From Yersinia massiliensis CCUG 53443 (GTDB lineage Bacteria > Pseudomonadota > Gammaproteobacteria > Enterobacterales > Enterobacteriaceae): a stretch of DNA of 64,000 nt. The stretch is taken from NCBI RefSeq assembly GCF_000312485.1, contig NZ_HE997649.1:127688-191687 (forward strand). The letters are read 5' to 3'. The notes under the pieces were generated by a model. The model had not been told where the DNA came from. It saw nothing but the letters and a program-made list of their open reading frames with translations, and made no database searches. Every line of letters starts with the position of its first letter. The first letter of the stretch is position 1. Positions 19,290-29,801 of the stretch are shown one piece after another. The translations under genes and the position numbers were made by a program.

Positions 19290-21053
19290 ATGATTTTGAA
19301 AAAATGGAATACGCCCCTGGCGGCATTGGCTTTACTGATCAGTGGCACGCTACATGCGGCTTCAACACCCGCAGTCGAAGCAAAAAATGGCATGGTCGTT
19401 ACATCCCAATATCTGGCTTCACAGGTCGGGACCGATATTTTAAAAATGGGAGGAAACGCGGTTGATGCTGCCGTTGCTGTGGGGTATGCGCAAGCCGTGG
19501 TGAATCCGTGCTGCGGGAATATTGGTGGTGGCGGTTTTATGACGATACACCTCGCTGATGGAACCGATACCTTCATCAATTTCCGTGAAATCGCACCAGC
19601 TGCCGCCAGTGCTGATATGTATCTGGATAAAGACGGCAAAGTGACTAAAGATGCGAGTTTATATGGTTATCTGGCGGCTGGTGTGCCCGGCACCGTGTTA
19701 GGGATGGACAGCGCGCAAAAGAAATACGGCAAACTGACCCGCCAGCAAGTGATGGCACCCGCAATCAAACTGGCTCGTGAAGGTTTCATCTTAACCCGCG
19801 CGGATACTGATATTTTAGATACCACGGTCAAACGCTTCCGCCAGGACCCTGAAGCTGCTCGTATCTTCCTACGCAAAGATGGTGAAGCCTTGCAACCCGG
19901 AGATCGACTGGTTCAAACTGATTTGGCTGAAACATTGGCTGCCATTTCAGAGAAAGGACCGGATGCATTCTATCAAGGTAAAATCCCGCAAGCGGTAGAA
20001 GCAGCAGCTAAAAAAGGAGGAGGGATTCTAACAGCGGCTGATTTTGCCCACTATAAAATCACTGAAACGGCCCCTATCACCTGTAGCTATCGTGGTTATA
20101 AATTTGTTTCGTCCCCTCCGCCCAGTTCGGGTGGCGTGACCTTATGTGAAACATTAAATGTGCTGGAAGGCTATGACCTGAAAAGCATGGGCTTTAACTC
20201 TGCGGCTTACATTCATACACTGACCGAAGCAATGCGTCACGCCTATATGGACCGCAATACCTTCCTCGGCGACCCTGAATTTGTTAAGAATCCCATTGAT
20301 CGCCTGCTGAGCAAAAACTATGCCGCCGATATCCGTAAGCAAATCGTAGCCAATCAAGCGACACCTTCGGCAAAAGTGCAGCCGGGTATGCAACCACACG
20401 AAAAGCCTGAAACAACCCATTATTCTATTGTCGATCACGAAGGCAACGCCGTGTCGACAACTTATACCGTGAATGGTCGCTTTGGCGCTGTCGTTATTGC
20501 CCCTGGGACAGGCTTCTTCCTCAATGACGAAATGGATGATTTTACCGTTAAAGTCGGTGAACAAAACATGTACGGATTAGTACAGGGAGCCACCAATGCT
20601 ATCGCCCCCGGTAAGCGCCCACTATCGTCTATGAGCCCGACATTGGTAACTAAAGACGGTAAAACATTTATGGTTTTAGGCTCACCAGGGGGCTCACGAA
20701 TCATCACGATTACGTTGCAAACCGCATTAAACGTCATTGATCACGGCATGGCACCTCAAGAAGCCGTTGATGCACCACGGATTCATCATCAATGGTTGCC
20801 GGACGAAGTTTATTACGAGCAACGTGGCGTCTCTGCTGACAGCCTTAATCTGCTGGAAACGATGGGCTATAAGATGGTTGAGCAAAATCCATGGGGCGCG
20901 ACTGAGCTGATTTTAGTCGGCTTGGCTGGCGTTGAGGGAGTCGTACCTGCCAACTCTGGAAATGACTCAGCTGTTTCAGGAAAAGTGCGTGAAGGCTATC
21001 TGTATGGCGCAAACGATGTGCGTCGCCCTGCTGGGGCGGCGATAGGTTATTAA
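19290..21053 (+). CDS. ggt: Gamma-glutamyltransferase (periplasmic)
   Basis: Ggt cleaves the gamma-glutamyl bond of glutathione and related peptides in the periplasm and transfers or hydrolyses the glutamyl group. It has 587 residues. Residues 1-23 form a Sec signal peptide (LALLISGTLHA). The proenzyme splits itself before Thr375 in the PETTHYSIVD motif, and that Thr becomes the nucleophile of the small subunit. Other conserved sites are NPCCGNIGGGGFMT near 72 and RPLSSMSPTLV, where two Ser form the oxyanion hole. No other glutathione gene is adjacent. It stands between the hok-type locus and a dehydrogenase, in a block absent from E. coli at this site. Confidence 0.95.
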   Translation: MILKKWNTPLAALALLISGTLHAASTPAVEAKNGMVVTSQYLASQVGTDILKMGGNAVDAAVAVGYAQAVVNPCCGNIGGGGFMTIHLADGTDTFINFREIAPAAASADMYLDKDGKVTKDASLYGYLAAGVPGTVLGMDSAQKKYGKLTRQQVMAPAIKLAREGFILTRADTDILDTTVKRFRQDPEAARIFLRKDGEALQPGDRLVQTDLAETLAAISEKGPDAFYQGKIPQAVEAAAKKGGGILTAADFAHYKITETAPITCSYRGYKFVSSPPPSSGGVTLCETLNVLEGYDLKSMGFNSAAYIHTLTEAMRHAYMDRNTFLGDPEFVKNPIDRLLSKNYAADIRKQIVANQATPSAKVQPGMQPHEKPETTHYSIVDHEGNAVSTTYTVNGRFGAVVIAPGTGFFLNDEMDDFTVKVGEQNMYGLVQGATNAIAPGKRPLSSMSPTLVTKDGKTFMVLGSPGGSRIITITLQTALNVIDHGMAPQEAVDAPRIHHQWLPDEVYYEQRGVSADSLNLLETMGYKMVEQNPWGATELILVGLAGVEGVVPANSGNDSAVSGKVREGYLYGANDVRRPAGAAIGY

Positions 21054-21162
21054 TCACTGATAGCACTCGCTTTCGCTCGCTAAAAGGTGATCGATACACT
21101 ATCCCCCATCAAAACATCGATGGGGGATCGTATTCAGTCTATCAACATCATACCGACATCCA

Positions 21163-21843
21163 TCACCACGGCAATGAATGCCCTTGGTAATCAATGTAGC
21201 CGTGGCCACCTTTACCTGAAGCGTGCTCAATTTGGTCGACAACACCTTTGACGCTAGTGGCTATCGTCAGTGGTGCTGCATCACCACCCATGTCCGTTTT
21301 TACCCAGCCCGGATGAATAGACAGTACGGTCAGTGTTGGGTCAGCAACTTCAGCGACCAAATTGCGCGTCATCATATTCAGGGCCGCTTTACTGGCTGAA
21401 TACAAAGGTTTATGACCAGAAGCATTGTGGCCTAAGCTGCCTAACTGGGACGACATGAAGGCCAACACACTGCCAGTTGGATTACGTTGTGCCAGTAAAT
21501 ACTGAGCAATGCGGATGGGTGAAACCGTATTGGTTTGGAACAGTTCGAGAATTTCTTCTGGAGTCGCATCAATGGCTGATTGATGTTCTGGCCCTGAAAT
21601 CCCCGCATTCACGAAGATAAGATCAAATTTCTGCCCCTGAACTTGAGGGAGGAACTGCTTAATACTTTCAGGTTTGTTGATATCTAGCGTGAGCCAATGA
21701 GCCGCATGCGCACCAGTATCTTTCGCTGCACCGCGCGTCGTCGCGGTGACTGACCAGCCACGACGACTCAGTTCATCGACCAATCCCAACCCTAAACCCC
21801 GAGATGCTCCGATAATCAATGCCTGTCTTTTCATTGTGCTCAT
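21163..21843 (-). CDS. Short-chain dehydrogenase/reductase family protein
   Basis: A 226-residue cytosolic SDR protein. The N-terminal nucleotide-binding motif is GASRGLGLG near residue 13, with VNAGISG near 78. The catalytic set is Ser (FMSSQLGSLG), Tyr and Lys (YSASKAALNMMTRNL). The substrate is unknown; the size and the region around IHPGWVKTDMGG resemble the C-factor/carbonyl reductase-like group. An alternative start three codons inside (MKRQALIIG) is possible. It converges with ggt and is not obviously in an operon. Confidence 0.88.
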   Translation of the reverse strand: MSTMKRQALIIGASRGLGLGLVDELSRRGWSVTATTRGAAKDTGAHAAHWLTLDINKPESIKQFLPQVQGQKFDLIFVNAGISGPEHQSAIDATPEEILELFQTNTVSPIRIAQYLLAQRNPTGSVLAFMSSQLGSLGHNASGHKPLYSASKAALNMMTRNLVAEVADPTLTVLSIHPGWVKTDMGGDAAPLTIATSVKGVVDQIEHASGKGGHGYIDYQGHSLPW

Positions 21844-21956
21844 ATCACTTTCCCTTTGGTGAGTTTACCGGCCTATTATTGATGCCCGTTATAAGCTAGC
21901 TTCATAAAATACCATCCTATATATAGCATCTCACCCATATAGAGTATCTCACCCAA

Positions 21957-21979
21957 AGAAAAAGCGGCGTTATGCCGCT
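21957..21979 (-). terminator. Intrinsic terminator of malZ
   Basis: On the minus strand AGCGGC and GCCGCT form a 6-bp stem around a 5-base loop, followed by TTTTTC, 40 bases after the malZ stop. Confidence 0.8.
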
Positions 21980-22018
21980 CTAATAATCAATAGCACGCTC
22001 TTTTGCTAACTACGCAAG

Positions 22019-23863
22019 TTAGCGCTCACCAACGCCACGCCACAGTGTGACACTCTCACCAGAGAGTTGAAGGTTGATACCAACTTCAACGATATCCAGC
22101 TCCGAACTGCCCTCTAGGCGCTGCCACTTCAACACATTCAGCAAAGGTGATCTGGGCAATGATATATTGGCATCGTGATTACGCTGTAGGGCGACCATCA
22201 CGCGCTCACCTTGGTAGCTGCGGATAAAGACCAAAGAATCATCATTGGCGTGAATCACCTGACAACCTCCGCGACGCAGTGCCATGCTTTTGTGGCGCAA
22301 AGCCGCCATACGTTGGCTTAGTGTCAGTAAGTCTCTATCCCACAGTGCCTCATCCCATGGGAAGGGCTTACGGCAGAAGGGATCATTGCCACCATCTAAA
22401 CCAATCTCATCGCCATAAAATAAGCAAGGTACGCCAATCCAACTGAACAACCACACCAGCGCCATTTGCATGCGCGTTTTATTGCCATTCAGCATCGTGA
22501 TAAAGCGAGCAGTATCATGACTATCCAACTGATTAAACAGGCGAAGTTGATGACCATGAGGTAATCCAGCGCGGTATTCATCCATCCAGTCAGCACAATC
22601 CTGTGCTTTAAGTTTTATCGGATGATATGCCACATCAATACCCGCTAAGAAACCACGCACGGGTAAAGCAAAACCCATATAATTCATGGCTGAATCTTCT
22701 ACGCCTGCATGTAGCCACTGCCGTGCATCGCCAAAGTGTTCGCCCAGAATATATGCTTGCGGGTTTTCTTCTTTCGCGGCCTGATAGATGCCAGCCAGAT
22801 GGCGTAAATTCCCGCGAGCACCGCCCTCTTCCCCCAGCATATGCACCACATCCAATCGCCAGCCATCGATACTGTAAGGGGGTCGTAACCAATACCGCAC
22901 CACGCTATCATCACCGTGATAAATCTGATTCACTACCCCTTCATTAGCGAAGTTTAGCTTTGGCAAACTGGCGTTACCTTTCCAATCCAGCGCTCGCCCG
23001 TCAGGAAAGAAATTAAACCAACTACGGTAAAGTGAATCCTGATCGTAACAAGCACCGCTGACACCTTGCTGATGGCGATCGAACCAGTTATGGGAGTCTC
23101 CAGTGTGGTTAAACACCCCATCAAGTATCAATTTGATGCCCGCATCACGGGTAGCTGTTCGTAGCGCTAAAAAGTCACGTTCACCACCAAGATAAGGATC
23201 GATCTGATAATAATCTTGGGTATCGTATTTATGCACGCTAGGCGCAGTGAAAATGGGATTGAGATATAACGCGGTCACACCAAGCTGCTGCAAATAAGGC
23301 AGTTTTTCGGTAATCCCTGCCAGATCGCCACCATAAAATGTCGAGGCGGCATTCACATCATCCAGCGGTTGTTGCCAGTCACGACGGGAAACTGGATAAC
23401 CCGCAGCATGGTGGATATAGCTGCCATTCTGTACGCCATGAGCACCTTGGCTACTGGCAAAGCGATCAGGGAATATTTGATAGAAAATTTGGTCAGCGAC
23501 CCAGTCTGGGCTGTTATCTGGTATATCGAGGGCAAATTGTGCCAACTGTGCCGGAGGAATGACGGAGAATCCTAGTGGCCCAAACCATAATTGATCGTCA
23601 GTCCATAGCAACTTGAAACAATAGCGCCGCGTGGGTTGCCCTTCATTGAGGGGTAACGTTGCTCGATAACACCAAAAACCATCGCGTTGCTGACCTTTCA
23701 TGGTGAGCAGCCACTCTTCGTTATCGGGTTCACAACGTAAGAAGACCTGAGCAGGCTCCTTATCGCCTTGCAACCATTCACCTTGTAACCAAAAAGTTAT
23801 CTGTAATGTGTCGCCCCGTTGACGAACGAACGGCGGGACCGGTAGATGCCAACCACTAAGCAT
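22019..23863 (-). CDS. malZ: Maltodextrin glucosidase
   Basis: MalZ is a cytoplasmic glycoside hydrolase of family 13 that releases glucose from the reducing end of short maltodextrins. It has 614 residues. An N-terminal beta domain precedes the catalytic barrel (DWVADQIFYQIFPDRFASS). The catalytic residues are visible: nucleophile Asp in DGWRLDVVHML, acid/base Glu in ILGEHFGDARQW, and the third Asp in NQLDSHDTARF. It lies next to proY as in E. coli. A MalT-like box about 215 bp upstream suggests control by the maltose regulon. Confidence 0.96.
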   Translation of the reverse strand: MLSGWHLPVPPFVRQRGDTLQITFWLQGEWLQGDKEPAQVFLRCEPDNEEWLLTMKGQQRDGFWCYRATLPLNEGQPTRRYCFKLLWTDDQLWFGPLGFSVIPPAQLAQFALDIPDNSPDWVADQIFYQIFPDRFASSQGAHGVQNGSYIHHAAGYPVSRRDWQQPLDDVNAASTFYGGDLAGITEKLPYLQQLGVTALYLNPIFTAPSVHKYDTQDYYQIDPYLGGERDFLALRTATRDAGIKLILDGVFNHTGDSHNWFDRHQQGVSGACYDQDSLYRSWFNFFPDGRALDWKGNASLPKLNFANEGVVNQIYHGDDSVVRYWLRPPYSIDGWRLDVVHMLGEEGGARGNLRHLAGIYQAAKEENPQAYILGEHFGDARQWLHAGVEDSAMNYMGFALPVRGFLAGIDVAYHPIKLKAQDCADWMDEYRAGLPHGHQLRLFNQLDSHDTARFITMLNGNKTRMQMALVWLFSWIGVPCLFYGDEIGLDGGNDPFCRKPFPWDEALWDRDLLTLSQRMAALRHKSMALRRGGCQVIHANDDSLVFIRSYQGERVMVALQRNHDANISLPRSPLLNVLKWQRLEGSSELDIVEVGINLQLSGESVTLWRGVGER

Positions 23864-23936
23864 AAGAATCTCCTGCTTTAACCCAAACGATTGCTGTTAA
23901 GGCTATCTGGTGCAGGCATCAACGCCGCGACACATT

Positions 23937-23972
23937 CACCTGTATAAAAACATGCACCTGTATAAAAACATT
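23937..23972. repeat. 18-bp direct repeat, two units, upstream of malZ
   Basis: CACCTGTATAAAAACAT occurs at 23937 and again at 23955, an 18-bp tandem duplication differing only in the last base. It lies in the malZ promoter region. Confidence 0.85.
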
Positions 23973-24077
23973 CAGCTATACAGATAGACGCGTTCATCTG
24001 TACATCTGCATAAAGGTAAGCGCAATAAACAATGCCACGTTATAGGAGATATTCCCTCATCTATCCGTATAAATATC

Positions 24078-24087
24078 GGGGATGAGG
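24078..24087 (+). promoter_or_regulatory. Probable MalT box upstream of malZ
   Basis: GGGGATGAGG matches the MalT consensus GGGGA(T/G)GAGG exactly. A weaker box (ATAGATGAGG on the minus strand) lies about 20 bases away in the opposite orientation. The position before malZ makes the match meaningful. Confidence 0.5.
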
Positions 24088-24153
24088 TCGGGGGCGGAGA
24101 GAGAGATTGGCGTATCAGCGTGAATCTACGGCTGGTTAACTCAATAACATCAG

Positions 24154-24188
24154 GCAAAAAAAAACCGGGAAACATCATCTCCCGGTTT
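24154..24188 (-). terminator. Intrinsic terminator of proY
   Basis: On the minus strand AAACCGGGA and TCCCGGTTT form a perfect 9-bp stem with a 9-base loop, followed by eight T's, about 20 bases after the proY stop. Confidence 0.9.
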
Positions 24189-24209
24189 GATATGACAGTT
24201 AACTCAGCA

Positions 24210-25601
24210 TCACTCGGCTAGTTTTGTCATCGCCGCCTGTTTTTTCTGATGATTAATCTTGACGTAATAGCCCACCAGCAACAAGGCTATCCACACTAGC
24301 CCGACATACAGTGAGATGCGAGTCGTGGGGAACCAGCCAATCAGACCGATGATAAACACCAAGAAAATGATAGCTATAACTGATGTGAAGGTGCCTCCAC
24401 GCAGCGGGAAGTCCAACGCCTTAACCTGCTCTTTGCTCAGCGAGCGACGGAAAGCAATCTGGGAGAACAGAATCATGATCCACACCCAAACTGTCGCAAA
24501 GGTTGCAAGAGAAGCAATCACCAAGAACACATTTTCCGGCATGATGTAGTTAAGATAAACCGCCGTCAGCATGGCAAACATCATCACTAATACCGTGACC
24601 CAGGGTACACCACGCTTGGAAATCGCAGCAAAAGCCTTAGGTGCATGTCCCTGTTCTGCCATCCCGTTCAACATACGGCCAACACCAAACACATCACTGT
24701 TAATCGCGGATAACGACGCAGTGATAACGACAAAGTTGAGAATACCCGCCGCGACAGTGATCCCCATGTGCTGGAAGGTCAGAACAAACGGGCTGCCATT
24801 CGTGCCAACTTGGTTCCATGGGTAGATAGACATGATGACAAACAGTGTTCCGACGTAGAACACCAGAATACGCCACGGAACTGAGTTGATTGCTTTTGGA
24901 ATGGATTTTTTCGGGTTCTCAGCTTCGCCAGCAGTAATACCGATGATCTCAATACCACCGTAAGCAAACATCACCAGTTGCAACGACAGGATCATCCCGA
25001 CGAAGCCATTACTGAAGAAACCGCCATGCGTCCAGAGGTTATGGATACCCGTCGGCTGTCCGCCGTTACCGATCCCCCAAACAATGATACCGATACCGGC
25101 CAGAATCATGATGATAATCGTGGCCACCTTGAAGAAGGAGAACCAGAACTCCATCTCACCAAAGACCTTCACGCTCATCATATTGACTGCGCCAATAATC
25201 AGAACAACACTCAGCACCCATACCCAATGAGGGACATCAGGGAACCAAACGCCCATGTAGATACCAAAGGCGGTGACATCGGCAATCGCAACGATCAAGA
25301 TTTCGAAACAATATGTCCAACCGGTGATATAGCCCGCCATTGGCCCAAGGTAATCTTGCGCATAACGAGAAAAAGAGCTGGCCTGTGGGTTATTCACTGA
25401 CATTTCACCCAAAGCGCGCATGATGATAAATGCCACCACGCCACCAATGAGGTAGGCCAGTAATACGCTGGGTCCCGCCATCCTTATAGCATCAGCCGAT
25501 CCATAGAATAAGCCCGTACCTATCGCTGACCCCAATGCCATAAAACGGATATGGCGTGTTGTTAGGCCACGTTTAAGCTTATTTTTGACTGGTAATTCCA
25601 T
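24210..25601 (-). CDS. proY: Proline-specific permease ProY (APC family)
   Basis: An inner-membrane amino acid permease with 12 predicted membrane segments. From the ATG at 25599-25601 it has 463 residues ([20 protein letters not shown]), matching the E. coli start; nine more in-frame residues upstream are not conserved. Typical APC features are [16 protein letters not shown] in the first segment and [17 protein letters not shown] in the middle. The E. coli homologue is described as a proline transporter. It follows brnQ by 75 bp and has its own terminator, so brnQ-proY may be co-transcribed. Confidence 0.94.
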   Translation of the reverse strand: MELPVKNKLKRGLTTRHIRFMALGSAIGTGLFYGSADAIRMAGPSVLLAYLIGGVVAFIIMRALGEMSVNNPQASSFSRYAQDYLGPMAGYITGWTYCFEILIVAIADVTAFGIYMGVWFPDVPHWVWVLSVVLIIGAVNMMSVKVFGEMEFWFSFFKVATIIIMILAGIGIIVWGIGNGGQPTGIHNLWTHGGFFSNGFVGMILSLQLVMFAYGGIEIIGITAGEAENPKKSIPKAINSVPWRILVFYVGTLFVIMSIYPWNQVGTNGSPFVLTFQHMGITVAAGILNFVVITASLSAINSDVFGVGRMLNGMAEQGHAPKAFAAISKRGVPWVTVLVMMFAMLTAVYLNYIMPENVFLVIASLATFATVWVWIMILFSQIAFRRSLSKEQVKALDFPLRGGTFTSVIAIIFLVFIIGLIGWFPTTRISLYVGLVWIALLLVGYYVKINHQKKQAAMTKLAE

Positions 25602-25676
25602 GCATAAAACCCCGTCTTTTTTCAGCAAAAAGCCACGGGGATAAGCCGTGGCTAAAGAAAACCTATCACTATCCAG

Positions 25677-26996
25677 TTATTGCTTAGCAGCAACTTCCTG
25701 ACGACAGCAGACGCGATCGTACAACCCTACGACGACGAATACCAGCAGCGAAGGTGATAACCATGCCAGTCCTTGCTCAGCCAGCGGCAAATGTTGCGTC
25801 CACTCAGGCAGGAAATGCGCAAAGGCAGAAGCTTTCACCGCATCAAGAATACCGAACAGTAAGCTCACTAACATCACCGGCGCCACGATACGGGAAGCGT
25901 GGTTCCACCAGCGCAGTGTGAAGCTCATCAGCACCAGCACGATACACGGCGGATAAATGGCTGTCAGTACTGGAATCGAGATCTGAATCAAATGACTCAG
26001 CCCCAAATTCGACACCATCATCGAGAAGATGCCGAGAATGAACACCAGCGCGCGATACGACAATGGCAAATATTGAGCAAAGAATTCAGCACAGGCACAG
26101 GTCAGGCCGACCGCTGTCACCATACAAGCAATAAATATCAATGCTGCCAAGAATACGCTTCCTAACCCACCGAAGGTGTGCTGAACGTACGCATGCAACA
26201 CTACTGCACCATTTTGTGCCTCTGGCACCAAACTACCGCTGCTAGAACCCAGCTTAAACAGGCTTAGATAGACCAGTGTCAAACCGATACCGGCAATCAA
26301 CCCTGCCCAGATGGTATAACGCGTGAGCAACTGTGCAGAAACCACGCCACGCGAACGGGCCGCATTGACGATAACAATACCGAAGACCAAAGCGCCCAAG
26401 GTGTCCATGGTCAAATAGCCATTAACAAACCCTGAGGAAAACGGTACTTGCAGATAGGCATCCGTAGCAGGAATCAGCGGACCTGCAGGCCAAAGTAACG
26501 CAGCAATCCCCAGAACCGCCAGTGCCAAAATCTTCAACGGCGCCAGAATATGGCCGACCGTGTCTAACAAACGGCCTGGGTAGAGCGAAATACCAATCAC
26601 TAAAGCGAAATAAACCACGCTATAGATAAACAGTGGTAATGGGCCGTCACCAGTCAGGGGGGCAATACCGACTTCGAAGGAGACTGTTGCGGTACGCGGG
26701 GTCGCAAACAGTGGGCCAACCGCCAGATAGCAAACCGTCGCCAGTACCAGACCGGCACTGCGGCCAATTGGAGTACTGAGCGAATCAATGCCCCCACCGA
26801 CTCGTGCCAGCGCAATAACCGTAATAACCGGTAATCCGACTGCCGTGATCAGGAAGCCTAGCGCAGCCATCCAAACATGTTCACCCGATTGCAAACCTAC
26901 CATCGGCGGGAAAATGATATTGCCGGCCCCAACGAATAAGGCAAAGGTCATAAAACCTAATGCCATAATATCTTTAGACGATAAACGATGACTCAT
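25677..26996 (-). CDS. brnQ: Branched-chain amino acid transport system II carrier protein
   Basis: BrnQ is an inner-membrane Na+- or H+-coupled carrier (LIVCS family) for leucine, isoleucine and valine. It has 439 residues, exactly as in E. coli, and about 12 membrane segments. Conserved blocks are [20 protein letters not shown] near the N-terminus, [16 protein letters not shown] and [20 protein letters not shown]. It lies between the PstS-like gene and proY on the same strand, separated from the former by about 450 bp. Confidence 0.97.
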   Translation of the reverse strand: MSHRLSSKDIMALGFMTFALFVGAGNIIFPPMVGLQSGEHVWMAALGFLITAVGLPVITVIALARVGGGIDSLSTPIGRSAGLVLATVCYLAVGPLFATPRTATVSFEVGIAPLTGDGPLPLFIYSVVYFALVIGISLYPGRLLDTVGHILAPLKILALAVLGIAALLWPAGPLIPATDAYLQVPFSSGFVNGYLTMDTLGALVFGIVIVNAARSRGVVSAQLLTRYTIWAGLIAGIGLTLVYLSLFKLGSSSGSLVPEAQNGAVVLHAYVQHTFGGLGSVFLAALIFIACMVTAVGLTCACAEFFAQYLPLSYRALVFILGIFSMMVSNLGLSHLIQISIPVLTAIYPPCIVLVLMSFTLRWWNHASRIVAPVMLVSLLFGILDAVKASAFAHFLPEWTQHLPLAEQGLAWLSPSLLVFVVVGLYDRVCCRQEVAAKQ

Positions 26997-27449
26997 AGTG
27001 ATGTGCGTTGCCTAGTTAAATGACAAAAAGAAAAAGTCCTAAGTTGTGGTCTTTCCGACGTGATCGAAACGATACAAAGCTCTAGTAAACGCAAACTCCG
27101 GCGGTTAATAAGCAATCTATTTCGTCAGTATGCAGTGTTTTAGAAGTTATTTGCAGGTGGAATAGGCCAACAACGGCGGTAAGTAGACCGTTTATAGCGG
27201 AGAAAGGCAAGTAGGGATCCTAAATGCAGAGTCATCATCCAGATAATTTTATCAAACCAGTTAATCGTGCCAGATTTTTATAAATACGCATCACAAGATT
27301 TGTATCATTTATATCCAATCGTTAACAATTTACCGCTAATATCACCTCACTATGCCCACCAAATGGGTGAAAATATCATCAAGCCATCGGGGAAGATTTA
27401 ACGCGGAATCCCTCTGACAGAGGAAGTCAAAAATAACGATTAGCACCCG
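26997..27449. other. Gene-free gap before brnQ
   Basis: About 450 bases, AT-rich in its distal half. It must hold the brnQ promoter and the 3' end of the phoBR transcript. A short palindrome (CCTCTGACAGAGG, 27411-27423) lies after the PstS-like gene, but no T-run follows. No gene or repeat is apparent. Confidence 0.4.
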
Positions 27450-28439
27450 CTAATCAGCAAAACCCAAAGCTTTTCGTGTGCGAATCAATACTTCTGGCGG
27501 TAAAGGCAGATAACCATCATGGGTGACCCGCTTTTGCCCTTCTGGCGATAAAACCCGCTCAAGGAAGGCTGCAGTGAGCGGTTCGAGTGACTGACCTGGC
27601 ACCTTATTAATATAGATGTACAGGTAGCGCGACAAAGGATAGCGACCATCTTCAACATTTTCAGGCGTTGGCAGGACGAAATCCTGCCCCGTTGCCGATA
27701 GGGCCAAGGGCTTAACCCCACTATTACGGAAACCAATACTGGCGTAACCAATGCCGTTTAATGACCCCGCTACCGCCTGTACCACCGATGCAGACCCCGG
27801 TAGTTCATTGATAGTATTTATAAAATCACCATCGCAGAGGACCCGATGCTTAAAGTAACCGTAGGTACCAGAAGCTGAATTTCGGCTATAGCGCTGCAAG
27901 GCACGAGCCGCCCAATCCCCCTCTAATCCCAACTCACCAAAACGCTGAATCTGGCGGGATTCACCACAACGGCGATTTTGCGAAAAAATCGCATCAAGTT
28001 GTGACAAAGTCAGTTTATTCAGTGGGTTATCTTGCTGGACAAACACCACTAATGCATCGACAGCGACAGGAACTGCAAGTGGGGGGTAACCATAGCGTTG
28101 AGTAAAAGCGGCAATCTCTGCGTTTTTCATTGGCCGACTCATGGGGCCAAGTTGCGCGGCGCCAGCGGCCAAAGCAGCAGGCGCAGTCGAAGAACCTGCC
28201 GCCTGTATCTGCAAATTAACGCCAGGATAGTGATGCGTGAAATCATCAGCCCACAGAGAAATCAAGTTAGCTAACGTATCGGAGCCAACACTGGAAAGGT
28301 TGCCAGACAGAGTAGTAGAGTCTGAAACAGGTGATAATGACGGCTGCATTGCCATTGGCGATATCACCACTTGCTGCGAGAAACCAGCCTGACTTAACCA
28401 GATCAGGGCAGTGAACAGCGCCAATTTTCCCCATTTCAT
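27450..28439 (-). CDS. PstS-like periplasmic phosphate-binding protein
   Basis: A 329-residue secreted protein of the PstS-like substrate-binding superfamily. Residues 1-21 are a Sec signal peptide (LALFTALIWLSQAGFS). The mature part shows the family fold: SVGSDTLANLISLWADDF, QAAGSSTAPAALAAGAAQLG, then DALVVFVQQDNPLNKLTLSQ and RNSASGTYGYFKHRVLC, where the Ser/Thr/Arg set contacts phosphate in PstS. It follows phoR by 21 bp on the same strand, so it is read with phoB-phoR. No pstCAB genes are near. It may serve another Pst system, or act as a phosphate scavenger or sensor accessory. E. coli lacks it here. Confidence 0.87.
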   Translation of the reverse strand: MKWGKLALFTALIWLSQAGFSQQVVISPMAMQPSLSPVSDSTTLSGNLSSVGSDTLANLISLWADDFTHHYPGVNLQIQAAGSSTAPAALAAGAAQLGPMSRPMKNAEIAAFTQRYGYPPLAVPVAVDALVVFVQQDNPLNKLTLSQLDAIFSQNRRCGESRQIQRFGELGLEGDWAARALQRYSRNSASGTYGYFKHRVLCDGDFINTINELPGSASVVQAVAGSLNGIGYASIGFRNSGVKPLALSATGQDFVLPTPENVEDGRYPLSRYLYIYINKVPGQSLEPLTAAFLERVLSPEGQKRVTHDGYLPLPPEVLIRTRKALGFAD

Positions 28440-28460
28440 CAGCTTTGTATCCAGGCAGTA

Positions 28461-29777
28461 TTAGGATTTGACTGCATTCTCAGCTAAAACGGCAGGAACA
28501 ATCAACCGGTTCGGTAAGGTAAAAATAAATCGCGTGCCGAGGCCAATTTCACTCATGACATCTAAACGCGCGTCATGATGACTCAGCGCATGCTTCACAA
28601 TGGCCAGTCCCAATCCACTACCGCCAGTCTGACGCGAACGAGCTTTATCTACGCGATAAAAACGCTCGGTCAGTCGTGGCACATGTTCCGGACCTATCCC
28701 CGGCCCATTATCGCTAACCTGGAATTGTGCGCCTTGCGGTGTTTGCTGCCAGCACACCTCTATTTTGGTACCTTCAGGGGTGTGATTCACCGCGTTATAC
28801 ACCAAATTCGACACCGCACTGCGCAGTTGATCTTCGTTACCAAAGACTTTTAATTGATCGTTTACTCGGAAAGTAATTTCATGGCGTCCGTTACTCAACG
28901 CCTGCACTTCTTGCTGCAATACTCTGAGCATCAACGGAATGTCCACCCGCTCATTCATATCCACATTCGGGGCCGCTTCAATACGTGATAACGTTAGCAA
29001 CTGTTTTACTAGCCCATCCATACGCTTAGTCTGCTCCTGCATAGTCCCGAGAGCTTTATCCCGTAATGGCCCGGCTAACTCTTGGTCATGCATCATTTCC
29101 AAATAGCCCTGCAACACCGTCAGAGGTGTACGCAACTCATGGCTGACATTAGCAAAGAAATTACGCCTCGCCCCTTCCAACTGCCGCATTTGCGTTACAT
29201 CGCGGGCGACCATCAAGAGTTGCCCTTCTGAGTAAGGCATCACGCGGAACTCCACATAATAGCCATTATTCAATTGCAGAGTTAATGGGCGAGTAAACGT
29301 TTGTTGTTGCAGATATAAACTGAATTCGGGGTAACGCAATAAATTGAGAATATGCTGACCATTATCTTCGGGCCAGCGGAACCCCAATAATTGCTGGGCC
29401 AAACCGTTACACCAAAAGATATTGCCATCAACCGTTGTGATCACCACAGCATCGGGTAACGATTCGGCACCACTGCGAAAACGTTTAATGAGTAATGCTA
29501 ATTCACGCCGACGCCGACGATTTCTCAGTTGCATCTGGTACAAGCCGTAAAACAACGGCTCCCAGCTCCAACGGCCAGCAGGCGGGGTCATACTGCGGTC
29601 TAGCCACAGCCAATGAGATAACTTGAGTTGGTTATAGAAATTCCAGACCAGCGCCGCCAGTACTGACACCAGCAATAGCCAAGGAAGATAGCCGATAAAG
29701 GCACCCAGCAATAAAGCTGGCAAACAAAAAAGCGCCAGCTCTAAAGCCAGCCTTTTCCATGATAAGCGTTCTAACAC
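28461..29777 (-). CDS. phoR: Phosphate regulon sensor kinase PhoR
   Basis: PhoR is the inner-membrane histidine kinase that activates PhoB in phosphate limitation. It has 438 residues. Two membrane segments (about 13-28 and 30-48) with hardly any periplasmic loop are followed by a PAS domain (about 100-195), the DHp helix with the phosphorylated His213 ([15 protein letters not shown]), and the ATPase domain with N box ([14 protein letters not shown]), G1 (VSDNGPGIG) and G2 ([14 protein letters not shown]). It follows phoB by 24 bp. Confidence 0.98.
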   Translation of the reverse strand: MLERLSWKRLALELALFCLPALLLGAFIGYLPWLLLVSVLAALVWNFYNQLKLSHWLWLDRSMTPPAGRWSWEPLFYGLYQMQLRNRRRRRELALLIKRFRSGAESLPDAVVITTVDGNIFWCNGLAQQLLGFRWPEDNGQHILNLLRYPEFSLYLQQQTFTRPLTLQLNNGYYVEFRVMPYSEGQLLMVARDVTQMRQLEGARRNFFANVSHELRTPLTVLQGYLEMMHDQELAGPLRDKALGTMQEQTKRMDGLVKQLLTLSRIEAAPNVDMNERVDIPLMLRVLQQEVQALSNGRHEITFRVNDQLKVFGNEDQLRSAVSNLVYNAVNHTPEGTKIEVCWQQTPQGAQFQVSDNGPGIGPEHVPRLTERFYRVDKARSRQTGGSGLGLAIVKHALSHHDARLDVMSEIGLGTRFIFTLPNRLIVPAVLAENAVKS

Positions 29778-29801
29778 AACGAATTCTCCGGCACTGAAAA
29801 C

